A stretch of 64,000 bases of DNA, from assembly GCF_032813545.1 (NCBI RefSeq), contig NZ_CP136520.1, forward strand, positions 738,001-802,000, written 5' to 3'. The position numbers were made by a program, and so were the translations under genes. Source of the stretch: Nodosilinea sp. E11. Lineage in GTDB: Bacteria > Cyanobacteriota > Cyanobacteriia > Phormidesmidales > Phormidesmidaceae. Below, piece by piece: positions 1 through 9,178 of the stretch (the stretch's first letter is position 1; each line of letters opens with the position of its first letter). The notes under the pieces are model-generated. The model did not search any database. It saw nothing but the letters and a program-made list of their open reading frames with translations, and was not told the origin of the DNA.

Positions 1-36
1 TTCCCGTTTCCACGGGAATCCATTCAAGGATATGGC

Positions 37-98
37 GGGCTAGTGGATTCCCGCCTCCGCAGGAATGACGGCTCTGCCCTAACCGGATTGGCTATAGC
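37..98 (+). repeat. Dispersed repeat, copy 1
   Basis: The stretch starting GGGCTAGTGGATT and running through AGGAATGACGGCT and TTGGCTATAGC recurs at 44339-44430 with a few substitutions. The second copy has about 30 extra bases in its middle. Both copies lie between genes. It is a non-coding repeat family of unknown origin, seen directly by comparing the two places. Confidence 0.7.
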
Positions 99-197
99 GA
101 TAAGCAAGAGAGGTGACGAGGGCATGGGCAATGGGGATTACTTCCGCCTACTTCACTTTAGTAAACTAGAGGTGACTTAGCCGGAGCACCAGGGGCG

Positions 198-881
198 ATG
201 AGAATTTTACTGGCCGAAGATAACCCCGACCAGCTAGAACCCATGCAAACCGCCTTAGAGCGCGAGCATCACATTGTCGATCCGGCGGAGGATGGCACCA
301 TCGCCGCCGAAATGCTGGTCGCTCACACCTACGACCTGTTGATTCTCGACTGGATGCTGCCGGGGATGAGCGGCTTAGATCTGTGCCGGCAATATCGCCA
401 AAGCGGCGGCAAAGCACCGGTCTTAATCTTGACGGCGCGGGGCAGCCTCAAAGACCGGGTGACGGGGCTAGACTCTGGGGCCGACGACTACCTGGTCAAG
501 CCCGTTAGCCTGCTCGAACTGCTGGCCCGAGTGCGGGCCTTGGGCCGACGCCTGCCCCAGTGGCAGGGCGATGTGGTTACCCTGGCCGATGTCAGCCTCT
601 ACGTCAGCAGCCTGGAGCTCGAGCGATCGGGTAAACGGGTCAAGCTCTCAAAACGGGAGTTTCAGCTTTTAGACTATCTGCTGCGCCATCCCCACCAGGT
701 GCTGACCCACACTCAGCTAGAGCAGGCGCTCTGGGCGCTAGGCACCGAACCCGAGAGCAACGCCCTCTCCAAGCTGGTGCGGCGGCTGCGGTTGCGGCTC
801 GAAACCCTGGGCATCGACACCTGGATTGAAACCGTCTACGGCATGGGCTATCGCCTCAGCGTGCCAGAGCTGTGTGGCTAG
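198..881 (+). CDS. OmpR/PhoB-family response regulator
   Basis: A 227-residue two-component regulator that should bind DNA when phosphorylated by an unknown partner kinase. The receiver domain (about 1-120) has the acidic pair after MRILLAED, the phospho-acceptor Asp in LLILDWMLPG, Thr in LILTAR and Lys in LVKPVS. The second half (about 130-225) is a winged helix of the OmpR type, ending in the usual TVYGMGYRL hairpin. ATG at 198 gives a complete receiver. No histidine kinase gene adjoins it; the next gene is convergent, 15 bases away. The target is unknown. Confidence 0.9.
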   Translation: MRILLAEDNPDQLEPMQTALEREHHIVDPAEDGTIAAEMLVAHTYDLLILDWMLPGMSGLDLCRQYRQSGGKAPVLILTARGSLKDRVTGLDSGADDYLVKPVSLLELLARVRALGRRLPQWQGDVVTLADVSLYVSSLELERSGKRVKLSKREFQLLDYLLRHPHQVLTHTQLEQALWALGTEPESNALSKLVRRLRLRLETLGIDTWIETVYGMGYRLSVPELCG

Positions 882-896
882 TCTGGGGGTCGCGGT

Positions 897-1208
897 TTAG
901 TCTTTTTTCTCTAGCCGAAATAACAGAATCACCACGGCGATCACCGCTAGCTGCACACCCAGGTTAGGTAAGGCCCCGCTGACATCGCGCCCGGCCAGCA
1001 GCTGGGTGAAAAAAACAAACGCACCGATCGCCCCCGAGGCCCCCACGGCCCCATAGACAAACTTGCGCAGCCCCTTGTAGGGGGCTTTGGCCTCAGCCCT
1101 AAGGCGAGCATATTTTTCGGGGTTCATGCCCGGCGGCGGCTGGTCGGGCAGCTGGTCGGGGTGGCTATAGTCGGGAGGCATGGGCGGGCAGGCATTCAAG
1201 GACGACAT
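897..1208 (-). CDS. Rep27/LPA1-like small membrane protein (DUF3493 type)
   Basis: A 103-residue protein with a Pro-rich N-terminus, then the block NPEKYARLRAEAKAPYKGLR followed by two hydrophobic helices (about 50-70 and 80-97) and a charged end. This layout matches the cyanobacterial and plastid DUF3493 / Low PSII Accumulation 1 (Rep27) family, whose plant and algal members assist photosystem II assembly. The family assignment is from recall of its conserved block; a role in PSII here is inference. It is convergent with the upstream regulator gene. Confidence 0.65.
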   Translation of the reverse strand: MSSLNACPPMPPDYSHPDQLPDQPPPGMNPEKYARLRAEAKAPYKGLRKFVYGAVGASGAIGAFVFFTQLLAGRDVSGALPNLGVQLAVIAVVILLFRLEKKD

Positions 1209-1331
1209 ACTGTCATCCTACAGGCTGTTACCCGAGCGAGGGTGCCCGCCAACGCCAGAGAACCAGCCCAGCCCCCAGCGACCCGCCACGACTCCAACCA
1301 GCAGAAGCATGGGATGCTTAGCCACCGTACC

Positions 1332-3404
1332 TTAACGACTAGGCCTGCCCGCCCGGCTGGCAAAGGTCTGCTGAAGCTTTTCTACCCGCTGGCTGGCGGT
1401 CTCAGGCGGTGGTGCAATCCACAGCGATTCGTAGAAGAAGAACGACATGCCAGCGTAGGCGCGATCGCGCACCGCCGCCATCTGATCCGCAATGAAGTCC
1501 ATCCGCACCGGAGCCGCCCGCAGCCCGCTGAGAATGCCGATGCTAACCGGAATTCTGCGCCGCGCCGCCTGAATCGATGGCTTGTTCATCTCCCACATAA
1601 AGCGGTTTTGGTCACTGCGATAGACCTGCACTATCAGCTCGTCAACCAGGCCTCGGTTCACCCAGGTAGGCCAGTCTTGCAGGTAGTTGGTGTAGGCAAA
1701 GGGGTAGGGGTTGGGCGAAATCGACACCACTGCGTTGGGTCGCCGCGCCTTCACCAGCTTATAGACTTCATCGAGAAAGTCAGAGATTTTGTTGGCCCGC
1801 CAGGCCATCCACTCAGGGTCTTGGGGGTTGTTCGAGGGAGCACGCCCACCGTGCTCGGCCCGATAGAGGTTGATGGTGTAGGGATCGTAGCCAAAGTCCA
1901 CCGGCAGACCCAGGTGGTCGTCAAACTGAAAGCCATCCACCTCGTAGTTGCTGACTAGATCGTTGATCAGCTCCAGCTGAAACTTCTGTACCTGGGGGTG
2001 AAAGGGGTTCATCCAGCGGCGCGGAATCACGTTGCCCTCCATCCAGATACCGGGGTCGGTTACCGGCACATCCTCAGGGAAATCGCCAGGGGGAAACTCC
2101 AGATCGGCCTGGGCGACCCACTGCTCGGCTCGGTGTTTTTCCCGCGCCAGATCGCTGGCTTTTGTCAGATCGGGGGCAGCGGCTAGCTGGGGGCCGACTT
2201 TTGGTTGGCTAGATCGACTGGGAGTCAAAGGTTCTAGCTGTTTTTGGGTAAACCAGTCGGGGTGGCGACGGTAAAGCTCATAGTTGGCTGGGGCCATAAA
2301 GCCAAACTCAAACCAGGGCACCACCGCCATGCCTCGGGCGTGGCCAAACTCGATTGCCTCCTGCATCATGTCGCGATCGCTCTCGGAAGCTGGCCCAGGG
2401 GCACGCAGGTCGCCCATTAAGTGCTGGCTCACCCCCAGTTCGCGCTTGGCGGTGGCGCTGGGGTAGAGGGTGTGACCGTAGTTCCACACGACGGGGTAGA
2501 GGGTGTTGAAATTGAGGTCGGCCAAACGGTTCACCGCCGTTTGCAGCGCCTCCGTCGAAAACAGCACCTGGCTATCGATGTTGGTCAGCCAAACGCCACG
2601 AGTTTCGCGGAGAGGCGATGCCACGGCAGGGGTCTGGGCCTCGGCCACCCAGGCCGGATCGATCCACCGTCGCAACGCTGGATTGGGGGCCGCCCGGCAC
2701 ACCAGCGCCGCCGCTTCTCCCCGCGTCAGCCGCTGGGTTGGGTAAATGCGGTTGGCCTGGGGATAGTTGACCACCACGCCCAGGGCCAGGGCAGCGGCTA
2801 CCCCCTCGCGGGCGTACTCAGGCACCCGACGACCATCTTCTAAACTGGCGTTAATCAGGGTGTTAGCCGCAATTTGATAGGTGCCGCCCAGCTTAGTGGC
2901 CAGGGCCATAATGCCCTCGGCCCGCACCAGGGGGCGATCGCGCTGAAAGTACTGGTCGGGGTAGTGGGCCGCCACCGACGGGGCCGTGGCGATGCCCAGC
3001 GCCCGCTCTAGCGGATTGGCCCAGTTCCCCGGCTGGGCCGGAGGACTAATTTGGTTGAGCAACGCCACATAGTCACCCCAGAGAATGGGGTCATTGGGGT
3101 AAAACAGCCCGTTGCGATCGGGGGTAACCATTCGCGCCTGGGCCAGGGCAGTAATGCAATCTTTGGCCCAATGGGTTTGAATATCGGTAGGAATGACCGG
3201 TAGCGGCAGAACAGGCCCCTCCTGCTCACGGGCCGGAAACTGCTTGGGAGCGGCAGGGGCCAAGGCCGGGGGAGTCAACGCCAGCAGCGGCAGCACTCCC
3301 GGCCCAGCCAGCGCCAGCAGCAGCGCCGTGGCAAAACACACCAGCGATCGCAGCCACCCTTTACCCGGCCATCTACCCAGAAACCGTTTAGCCATTCCCT
3401 TCAT
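1332..3404 (-). CDS. SLH-domain glycoside hydrolase-like protein (GHL10 family)
   Basis: About 690 residues. A signal peptide is visible (basic start, then a hydrophobic run in SLVCFATALLLALAGPG), followed by SLH-like segments (about 70-245) that would anchor it to the cell envelope. The rest (about 265-610) is a TIM-barrel glycoside-hydrolase-like domain of the YngK/GHL10 type, opening with ETRGVWLTNIDSQVL and containing VDGFQFDDHLGLP. Activity of this family is poorly defined; a peptidoglycan or exopolysaccharide substrate is a guess. I prefer ATG at 3404, nine bases after GGAGG, over the in-frame TTG at 3413. It starts just after the SUI1-family gene ends, so the two are probably co-transcribed. 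Confidence 0.85.
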   Translation of the reverse strand: MKGMAKRFLGRWPGKGWLRSLVCFATALLLALAGPGVLPLLALTPPALAPAAPKQFPAREQEGPVLPLPVIPTDIQTHWAKDCITALAQARMVTPDRNGLFYPNDPILWGDYVALLNQISPPAQPGNWANPLERALGIATAPSVAAHYPDQYFQRDRPLVRAEGIMALATKLGGTYQIAANTLINASLEDGRRVPEYAREGVAAALALGVVVNYPQANRIYPTQRLTRGEAAALVCRAAPNPALRRWIDPAWVAEAQTPAVASPLRETRGVWLTNIDSQVLFSTEALQTAVNRLADLNFNTLYPVVWNYGHTLYPSATAKRELGVSQHLMGDLRAPGPASESDRDMMQEAIEFGHARGMAVVPWFEFGFMAPANYELYRRHPDWFTQKQLEPLTPSRSSQPKVGPQLAAAPDLTKASDLAREKHRAEQWVAQADLEFPPGDFPEDVPVTDPGIWMEGNVIPRRWMNPFHPQVQKFQLELINDLVSNYEVDGFQFDDHLGLPVDFGYDPYTINLYRAEHGGRAPSNNPQDPEWMAWRANKISDFLDEVYKLVKARRPNAVVSISPNPYPFAYTNYLQDWPTWVNRGLVDELIVQVYRSDQNRFMWEMNKPSIQAARRRIPVSIGILSGLRAAPVRMDFIADQMAAVRDRAYAGMSFFFYESLWIAPPPETASQRVEKLQQTFASRAGRPSR

Positions 3405-3409
3405 CCGCC

Positions 3410-3802
3410 TCAACCTCCGCTCCGTTTAGCCTGGTAGCCCTTGGCCACCAGAAGTTCGACTAGTTTTTGGGCATGGTCGCCCTGAATTTCAATCACATTG
3501 TCTTTGGCCGTGCCCCCTGTACCACACTGGGCCTTGAGCTGCTTAGCCAGGGCCGTCAGCGAGGCGGGCGTATGCTGAAAGCCCGTGATCACCGTCACGG
3601 TTTTGCCACCCCGCCCCTTACGGCTCACCTGTACCCGCACAGTTTGCTGATTCGGCGGGCGATCAGGCACCCCCCGTGCCATCGGGTCAGCCGCAGAGCC
3701 AAACTCACGGTAGACGTGGCGTTCTCCCTTCTGGGAGGCTCCCCCAGCATCGCCACCCCCAGCATTACCCTTAGAACTCGATTTACCCTTAGCCATAGCC
3801 AT
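3410..3802 (-). CDS. yciH: SUI1/YciH-family translation factor
   Basis: A 130-residue protein. The N-terminal third is a low-complexity Ser/Gly/Lys stretch. The C-terminal two thirds (about 50-128) is a SUI1 (eIF1-like) domain with RKGRGGKTVTVITGF and the late block IEIQGDHAQKLVELL. Bacterial YciH-type proteins act near the ribosomal P site and affect start selection; the exact role in cyanobacteria is unclear. The downstream envelope hydrolase gene follows within five bases. Confidence 0.88.
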   Translation of the reverse strand: MAMAKGKSSSKGNAGGGDAGGASQKGERHVYREFGSAADPMARGVPDRPPNQQTVRVQVSRKGRGGKTVTVITGFQHTPASLTALAKQLKAQCGTGGTAKDNVIEIQGDHAQKLVELLVAKGYQAKRSGG

Positions 3803-3884
3803 TCAGTAGACTGCCTGCATTTATAGCATTTGGGATGGGGGCGAGGATCGGGGGGGCGGGTTGAGGTGTGGTGGGGGGGGTAGG

Positions 3885-3958
3885 TTCGAGTTTCGAGTTT
3901 CGAGGTTGGCGGCAGTTCCCATCCATACGCTTAAACCCGACACCCAACACCCGACACC
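3885..3958. repeat. Two heptanucleotide tandem repeat tracts
   Basis: Near 3885-3905 the unit TTCGAGT occurs about three times. At 3935-3958 the unit ACCCGAC/ACCCAAC occurs three times plus a partial copy. The second tract is the reverse complement of the tract at 33256-33279. Heptamer short tandem repeats (STRR type) are a known feature of cyanobacterial intergenic DNA. The flanking 3803-4010 spacer is otherwise G-rich and gene-free. Confidence 0.75.
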
Positions 3959-4010
3959 GTGTCCCCCCCCGGACTCGCTACACTAAATACACCCCCGTCT
4001 ACCCACCCCT

Positions 4011-4754
4011 ATGCAACTTCACCTTAAGGTCTGGCGACAGGCCCACGCCCATGCTCCCGGCCAGTTTGAAAACCATACCGTAGCCGATGCTCATCCCGAT
4101 ATGTCGTTTCTAGAGCTGCTGGATGTGCTCAATGAGCAGCTGATTCACGCGGGGGCTGAGCCGGTAGAGTTTGACCACGACTGTCGCGAGGGTATCTGCG
4201 GCACCTGCGGGGTGATGATCAACGGCAAGGCCCACGGCGGGCTGCCCCAGACCGCTACCTGCCAGCTCTACCTGCGCCACTTCAAAGATGGCGACGAAAT
4301 TACGATCGAGCCCTGGCGAGCCAAAGGGTTTCCGGTGATCAAAGATCTGGTGGTTGATCGAGCGGCGTTCGATCGCATCATTATGGCCGGGGGCTATATT
4401 TCGGTCAAAACTGGCTCTGCCCCCGAGGCCAACGCCATCCCCATCGCCAAGGTCAACGCCGATGCCGCCTTTGACTATGCCGCCTGCATTGGCTGCGGGG
4501 CCTGCGTAGCGGCCTGCCCCAACGCTTCGGCCAGCCTGTTTACGGCAGCCAAAGTAGCCCACCTGGCCCTGCTGCCCCAGGGCCACCCCGAACGCCAGCG
4601 GCGGGTCTTGGCTATGGGCGATCAAATGGCAGCGGAGGGCTTTGGCGACTGCTCAAACCACGGCGAATGTCAGGCGGTGTGCCCCAAGGGCATCTCGATC
4701 GATGCGATCGCCACCATGCGCCGCGAATATCTGCGGGCGATGACCGGGCTATAG
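4011..4754 (+). CDS. sdhB: Succinate dehydrogenase/fumarate reductase iron-sulfur subunit
   Basis: A 247-residue SdhB/FrdB protein that carries electrons from the flavoprotein subunit to quinone in the membrane. All three cluster sites are visible: 2Fe-2S ([10 protein letters not shown], then a later Cys in TATCQ), 4Fe-4S ([12 protein letters not shown]) and 3Fe-4S ([12 protein letters not shown]). It resembles the SdhB type found with b-type cytochrome oxidoreductases in actinobacteria and Bacteroidetes. No sdhA or membrane anchor gene is adjacent, so the complex must be encoded elsewhere, as is usual in cyanobacteria. ATG at 4011 gives a full-length N-terminus. Confidence 0.92.
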   Translation: MQLHLKVWRQAHAHAPGQFENHTVADAHPDMSFLELLDVLNEQLIHAGAEPVEFDHDCREGICGTCGVMINGKAHGGLPQTATCQLYLRHFKDGDEITIEPWRAKGFPVIKDLVVDRAAFDRIIMAGGYISVKTGSAPEANAIPIAKVNADAAFDYAACIGCGACVAACPNASASLFTAAKVAHLALLPQGHPERQRRVLAMGDQMAAEGFGDCSNHGECQAVCPKGISIDAIATMRREYLRAMTGL

Positions 4755-4797
4755 CATTTACGCCAGCCGGGTCAGGCCGCTGAGGCAAGGGCGATCG

Positions 4798-5841
4798 CTA
4801 CTGCTCCCGCCAGATCCGAATGGTGCCATCCCAGCCCGCACTGACCAGCGTTTTCCCGTCCGGGGCAAAATCGACTCCCCACACCCAGCCTTCGTGGCCC
4901 TGCAGAATGTTGATCAGGCGACCCTGCTCCATATCCCACAGACGAATGGTGCTGTCGTTACTAGCAGTGGCCAGCAGTTTGCCGTCGGGGCTAAATTTGA
5001 TGGCATTGACCGGAGCCGAGTGGGCTTTAAAGCAGGTAGTCTCGCGACCGCTATTGAGCTTCCAAAACCGCACGGTGCAGTCGGCGCTAGAGCTGGCTAA
5101 TAGCCAGTTGTTGGGGCTGGCATCTACCGCCAAGACCTCGCCAGTGTGACCGCTCAGCACATGATTGCTGCCCCGGCCCTTGAGGCGATAGAGCCGAATG
5201 GTCTTGTCTTGGCTACCACTGATCAAAGTGGTGCCGTCATAGCTGACCGCGATCGCACGGACCCAGTGAGTATGGCCATTAAACTGATGAATCAGGGTTT
5301 GATCACTCAACCGCCAGACGCAGATGGTGTAGTCTTGACCACCGCTAAACAAGTACTTGCCGCTGGGGCTAAAGGCCACCGCCCGCACCCAGCTACTGTG
5401 GCCGCCGAGCTGCCCCAAGACACGACCAGTGGCGAAATCCCACAGCTGAATGGTGCTGTCATTGCTGACGCTGGCACAGCAAGTGCGATCGGGGCTGACA
5501 GCTACCGCCCGTACCCAGGCCCGATGCCCCTCGATAATCTGCATGGTATGGCCCGTCGAGAGATTCCAGACCCGCACGGTTTTGTCACCACTGCCGCTGA
5601 TGATAAAGTTGCCGCAGGCGCTGACAGCCACCGATCGCACCCAGCTGCTGTGGCCCGTGAGCACAGCGGCACAGGCCCACCGGGCCGGGCGGAATAGAGC
5701 ACTGGCGTCGGCAGCGGGTTTAGCAGCAGCAGTCCGAGTTGAGGCGGTGGCCATATCCACCAGTTCAAAGGCAGAAGACTCATCGGCCGGATCGCCCTGG
5801 GGTAAAGATTCGGGGGGCATGGTAAGGGTACGGATCGACAT
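4798..5841 (-). CDS. Seven-bladed WD40 repeat protein
   Basis: About 347 residues: a variable N-terminus of about 60 residues, then seven WD40 repeats filling the protein, each with GH...V..V.FSP..........D.TI..W. The first four share the unusual blade start WVR[SA][VI]A, which suggests recent repeat duplication. It should form one beta-propeller acting as a protein-interaction platform; no catalytic domain is attached. Start choice is uncertain: ATG at 5841, a GTG at 5910, or ATG at 5820, none with a clear ribosome site. It is convergent with sdhB, 43 bases apart. Confidence 0.85.
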   Translation of the reverse strand: MSIRTLTMPPESLPQGDPADESSAFELVDMATASTRTAAAKPAADASALFRPARWACAAVLTGHSSWVRSVAVSACGNFIISGSGDKTVRVWNLSTGHTMQIIEGHRAWVRAVAVSPDRTCCASVSNDSTIQLWDFATGRVLGQLGGHSSWVRAVAFSPSGKYLFSGGQDYTICVWRLSDQTLIHQFNGHTHWVRAIAVSYDGTTLISGSQDKTIRLYRLKGRGSNHVLSGHTGEVLAVDASPNNWLLASSSADCTVRFWKLNSGRETTCFKAHSAPVNAIKFSPDGKLLATASNDSTIRLWDMEQGRLINILQGHEGWVWGVDFAPDGKTLVSAGWDGTIRIWREQ

Positions 5842-6017
5842 GGCTACTATCGGTCGTTGGTCACGGTCAATTGGACAAACTGAGGCTAGTCTGATCAATC
5901 CACCGTGCACTACACCCTGCCAGCATCCTATTCCGAAATGTGAGGGGCGGCCAGGTTACCAGGTTATAGGTAAGTTGACTATACCTTGATAATTTATGTA
6001 ATCTTGCCCTGCCCATC

Positions 6018-7259
6018 TCAGGCAATGCTGCCCCGTTTACGGGCCTCTTTATAGGAGGTGCCTACATTCTTGAGCCCAGCCCGAATCATTTCTTGCTCTA
6101 GTAAGGCAAAAAACCGGCTGCGATCGCCCCCTTTGACCACCGCCTGGTTGTGGGCCTCGGCCAGCGTCACCGGATAGCCGTAGCCTTTTTGCACTTGGGT
6201 CAGCACCATGCTCAGGGCGACCTCGCACAGGGCGGCGTCGGCCATCACCCACTGGGGCACTTCCACCCGCGCCACCTCGGGGCCAACGTTGAGGTAGCAA
6301 AAATACACCCGGTGGTTGCCGTAGAGGTCAAGAATGCTAGCGGTGCTGCGCCAGAAGGGGCTGCGCTCGCCTGGGGCTAGCTCAGTGGCCCAAAAGGTGG
6401 CGTCCCGCAGGGGCAAAAACCGACCGCAGGGGGCGCGGTCGACCCGGCTACCGCCGCTGTTGGCCCCGTCGCTGTCCCCGTCGCCACTACAGTGGGTCTG
6501 GCAATCAGGTTGCAGAAACGGGCAGGCGGCAAACCGCAAAAAGTTCATTGCTTCACCGCTGCGGCTGGCGCTGAGGTAGCCCACCAAGGGAATGTTTTGC
6601 CGTCGCAGCCGATCCCAGGCGTCGAGGATGGGGGGCAGAATGCGATCGCGGGCTTCCCCCGGCAGCGCCTCCAGAAACCAGTAGATCAGCGACCCATCCA
6701 CCAGGGCCAGCACCGGCACCCGATCAGCCAGGGAACTGTCTTCCCCCAAACTTGACTGTACCGCTTCTCCCAGCTCCGCCAGCACCACCGCTTCGGCGAC
6801 GGTGCGGCGGTGGCCCATCCACTCTTCGGTGCTGATGCCCCACTGCCGTGACTGGTAGAGGTCTTCGGCCCGGTACACCACCTCAGGCAGGCTATCGAGC
6901 AATGGAAATCGGCCCTGGCCGTAGTGCAGCACCACTCGACCGGTGTTGATCAAATAGCAGTAGGCAATCTCGTGGTGGCTGGGGGAGATCTGCGACCCAT
7001 CGGTGGCGATCACCGTGTGGGCTTCGGGGGCGACAGCGACGGCAATGCGGGTGGTGAGGGGTTCGGTCGGCTGGGCGGCGGTAAAAGGGGCGCGATCGCC
7101 CCAGGTTTCTGCCTGAGAGACTAGGTCGGCTTGGCGAGTGGATGCGATCGTCAGCAGCCCTCGGGCCGCCACCACTCGATCCTGAGCGGCAGCCGCCTCC
7201 AGACTCAGGTGCTGGCTAATGCCCTGCATCTGCCGGGCCAGCTTCATCAGGTCAAGCAT
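6018..7259 (-). CDS. NurA-domain nuclease-like protein
   Basis: About 413 residues. The block IATDGSQISPSHHEIAYCYL (about 85-105) has the metal-binding Asp that opens NurA domains, and a second conserved Asp is in ALVDGSLIYWFL. NurA is a 5'-3' exonuclease working with the helicase HerA in DNA end resection in archaea; cyanobacteria have related proteins whose partner is less clear, and no herA gene is in view. A Cys/His-rich insert (CPFLQPDCQTHC, then APCGRF) is notable. ATG at 7259 follows AGGAG at good spacing, so I prefer it to the GTG at 7280. Confidence 0.8.
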   Translation of the reverse strand: MLDLMKLARQMQGISQHLSLEAAAAQDRVVAARGLLTIASTRQADLVSQAETWGDRAPFTAAQPTEPLTTRIAVAVAPEAHTVIATDGSQISPSHHEIAYCYLINTGRVVLHYGQGRFPLLDSLPEVVYRAEDLYQSRQWGISTEEWMGHRRTVAEAVVLAELGEAVQSSLGEDSSLADRVPVLALVDGSLIYWFLEALPGEARDRILPPILDAWDRLRRQNIPLVGYLSASRSGEAMNFLRFAACPFLQPDCQTHCSGDGDSDGANSGGSRVDRAPCGRFLPLRDATFWATELAPGERSPFWRSTASILDLYGNHRVYFCYLNVGPEVARVEVPQWVMADAALCEVALSMVLTQVQKGYGYPVTLAEAHNQAVVKGGDRSRFFALLEQEMIRAGLKNVGTSYKEARKRGSIA

Positions 7260-7307
7260 GGCAGCACTCCTTTGGTACACCCATACTAAAGCAAAATCCA
7301 GCGATGA

Positions 7308-7344
7308 AACCGGGGTGGTACCACATCCGAGGTAAACCCCGGTT
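7308..7344. other. Imperfect hairpin between racemase and NurA-like gene
   Basis: AACCGGGG at 7308-7315 pairs with CCCCGGTT at 7337-7344, with further partial pairing inside (GGTACC against GGTA). There is no T-run on either side, so it is not a convincing intrinsic terminator. It could be an mRNA structure or a small repeat. Confidence 0.4.
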
Positions 7345-7420
7345 CATAATCAGGCCCCCCGTAGGGGCGTAGCCCGATAGGATTCAGCATGAGACCCAAG
7401 CCGGCAGAGAGACCTCAGCG

Positions 7421-8158
7421 CTAAGACGGCAGGGCAAACTTGTCTAGCAGACCCAGACAGGGCTTAGCGATCGGGTAGGCGTAGTCGCGCACCTTGCTGG
7501 TGCCCAACCCCAGCGCGACCACGGCCTCCACCAGCTTTACCCCGGCAGTCACCCCTTCAATCACGGGCACCCCCAAATTGGCGGCTAACTCAGCGGCCAG
7601 GTCCGCCATGCCACCACAGCCGAGCACAATGGCCTCGGCTTCGTCCTCAACTAGAGCCAGGCGGCACTCCTGCAAGATCTGGTCGTAGGCAGTGCTGCCC
7701 GACTCTTCTAGGGCCAGCACCGCCACCTCGGCAGCGCGAATGCCGGCGCAGTGGGCGGTCATACCGTAGCTCGTGACTAGGTGCTGGGCAATGCCCTTGG
7801 TGCGCCCCAGGGTGGTAACAATCGAGAACCGGGGGGCTACCAGACTAGCCACATGCATCGCCGCCTCGGCAATGCCAATCACCGGTCCCCGAGCTAGCTC
7901 TCGGGCCGCCCCCAGCCCCGGATCGCCAAAACAGGCAATCACATAGCCATCCATGCCAGCCGCTTCCCCCCGCCGGATCTCATCGAGCACGCCAATTACA
8001 CTCAGGGCTTCATCGTAGTGCCCCTCAATCGAAACCGGCCCCATGGTCGGGTTGCAGGCCAAAATTTCGGTAGTGGGTGCGGCCACCTGGCGAGCGGCCA
8101 CACCAATCTTCTCGGTCATGGTCGCCGTGGTGTTTGGGTTGATCACGCTAATTTTCAT
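7421..8158 (-). CDS. Asp/Glu/hydantoin racemase family protein
   Basis: A 245-residue protein of the aspartate/glutamate/hydantoin racemase superfamily. The two catalytic Cys regions are visible: VIACFGDPG (about 74-82) and VLGCGGMADL (about 180-190). The start MKISVINPNTT is typical of hydantoin racemases and Dcg1-like proteins. These enzymes interconvert enantiomers by a two-base mechanism without cofactor; the substrate here is unknown. It lies divergently upstream of the importer operon, about 1 kb away with one small gene between, so it may act on an imported compound (inference). Confidence 0.82.
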   Translation of the reverse strand: MKISVINPNTTATMTEKIGVAARQVAAPTTEILACNPTMGPVSIEGHYDEALSVIGVLDEIRRGEAAGMDGYVIACFGDPGLGAARELARGPVIGIAEAAMHVASLVAPRFSIVTTLGRTKGIAQHLVTSYGMTAHCAGIRAAEVAVLALEESGSTAYDQILQECRLALVEDEAEAIVLGCGGMADLAAELAANLGVPVIEGVTAGVKLVEAVVALGLGTSKVRDYAYPIAKPCLGLLDKFALPS

Positions 8159-8348
8159 CGGTATCCAGTGCCTCTAGGTGCTAAAGCTGCCTTCTTAGCA
8201 TCCTCGACGGCGCAACTCTGTCAAACTGACAACCCCCGTAAGTCAGCCTTATCTATCGAAGCTGCTCATGGCTACATGAAAATCATGCTTTGTAGTTTTA
8301 GATACAGAAGAATTAGGCTGACAGTGTAGCCACAACAGGAGTTTACCG

Positions 8349-8624
8349 ATGAAGCCCACCTACACCGCTCAAGTCTACCCTCGCTTCTATGTCTCAAACG
8401 GGTCAGACTACACTCTACAAGCGCTGGGCGAAGTCATTAAAACCTTGTACCGCACCGTGGCCGGTCGCCTAGGGGCTTCGAACGAACCCTACGCCTGGGC
8501 CACCTCTGACCCTGAAGGGCAACCCCAGTGGCATGCCATTGACCCGATCACCGGGCAAACCATTCGCGGTGCCTCTGATCAAGCCCTGCGCACCTGGCTC
8601 GACCATCTCTATGCTCAGCGCTAA
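8349..8624 (+). CDS. Small hypothetical protein
   Basis: A 91-residue protein I do not recognise. The start is well supported: AGGAG lies seven bases before ATG at 8349. The protein is soluble and Trp/Tyr-rich in its second half (YAWATSDPEGQPQWHAIDP), with no signal peptide or membrane helix. A strong terminator lies about 80 bases downstream, so it is probably a single-gene transcript. Confidence 0.6.
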   Translation: MKPTYTAQVYPRFYVSNGSDYTLQALGEVIKTLYRTVAGRLGASNEPYAWATSDPEGQPQWHAIDPITGQTIRGASDQALRTWLDHLYAQR

Positions 8625-8703
8625 TTCTCGACGCTGACCCATCGTTTACGGAGGGTTAGCGATGCACCAGCAATAGGCTAGCAATCCCTGTCTCAGTAAC
8701 TCC

Positions 8704-8736
8704 AAAGCCGCAGTTCTTGAAAGAACTGCGGCTTTT
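8704..8736 (+). terminator. Intrinsic terminator
   Basis: Perfect inverted repeat AAAGCCGCAGTTC / GAACTGCGGCTTT with a short loop, followed by TTTT. It lies about 80 bases after the small gene ending at 8624. The flanking A and T runs suggest it could work in both directions. Confidence 0.8.
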
Positions 8737-8933
8737 AAAATTCTGTGTAACGGCTTACTTACGGCGATGCCTAGTTTGCATGATTTATCACCTTGGGGAA
8801 ATGTCTGTCACTAGCGCGTCCCTGCATCGGGGCATCTGCTTTTCCAGAGATCAAAGAAGGTCCAGAGATCTCTATAAAAGAGGCTCTTTAGGCCCCTTAA
8901 AGTCCACTTTGAATTAACACTCAATGAGCAAAC

Positions 8934-9015
8934 GTCTAGACTTTGACGACCTTCCTGCTTAGAAATGTGATCTCATATACAGAAGACCAGCGAAACTCTT
9001 TGTATACAGAATACA
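8934..9015. promoter_or_regulatory. Possible operator sites upstream of the importer operon
   Basis: The gene-free stretch 8740-9178 contains GTCTAGAC (8934-8941, a perfect palindrome) and TGTATACAGAATACA (9001-9015, 5-base arms around a 5-base centre). Such sites resemble GntR-superfamily operators. No regulator gene adjoins, so the assignment is speculative. Nothing else in the 440-base leader reads as a gene. Confidence 0.3.
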
Positions 9016-9178
9016 TATTCGGATTTAGATGGGACTACATCAGTCATTTAGGTCTAAACGTTTCACCTGTGGTTTGCAGGTGTCAACCAGGTTGTAGCAG
9101 GGTTTCACAACTGCTTAGGCCCTGTTCTTTTTGCTGTCTATTGTCCGGCTTTTCGAGTCTTCTAGGAGTGGTGGCAGA

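Noticed and set aside
1161..1958. 265-codon plus-strand frame antisense to the SLH hydrolase-like gene
   Set aside because: Translation is Arg/His-rich without motifs, while the opposite strand encodes a clear signal peptide, SLH and hydrolase-like protein.
8704..8736. Hairpin first considered as a CRISPR-like or attachment repeat
   Set aside because: It is a single perfect stem with a T-run, so a terminator explains it fully.
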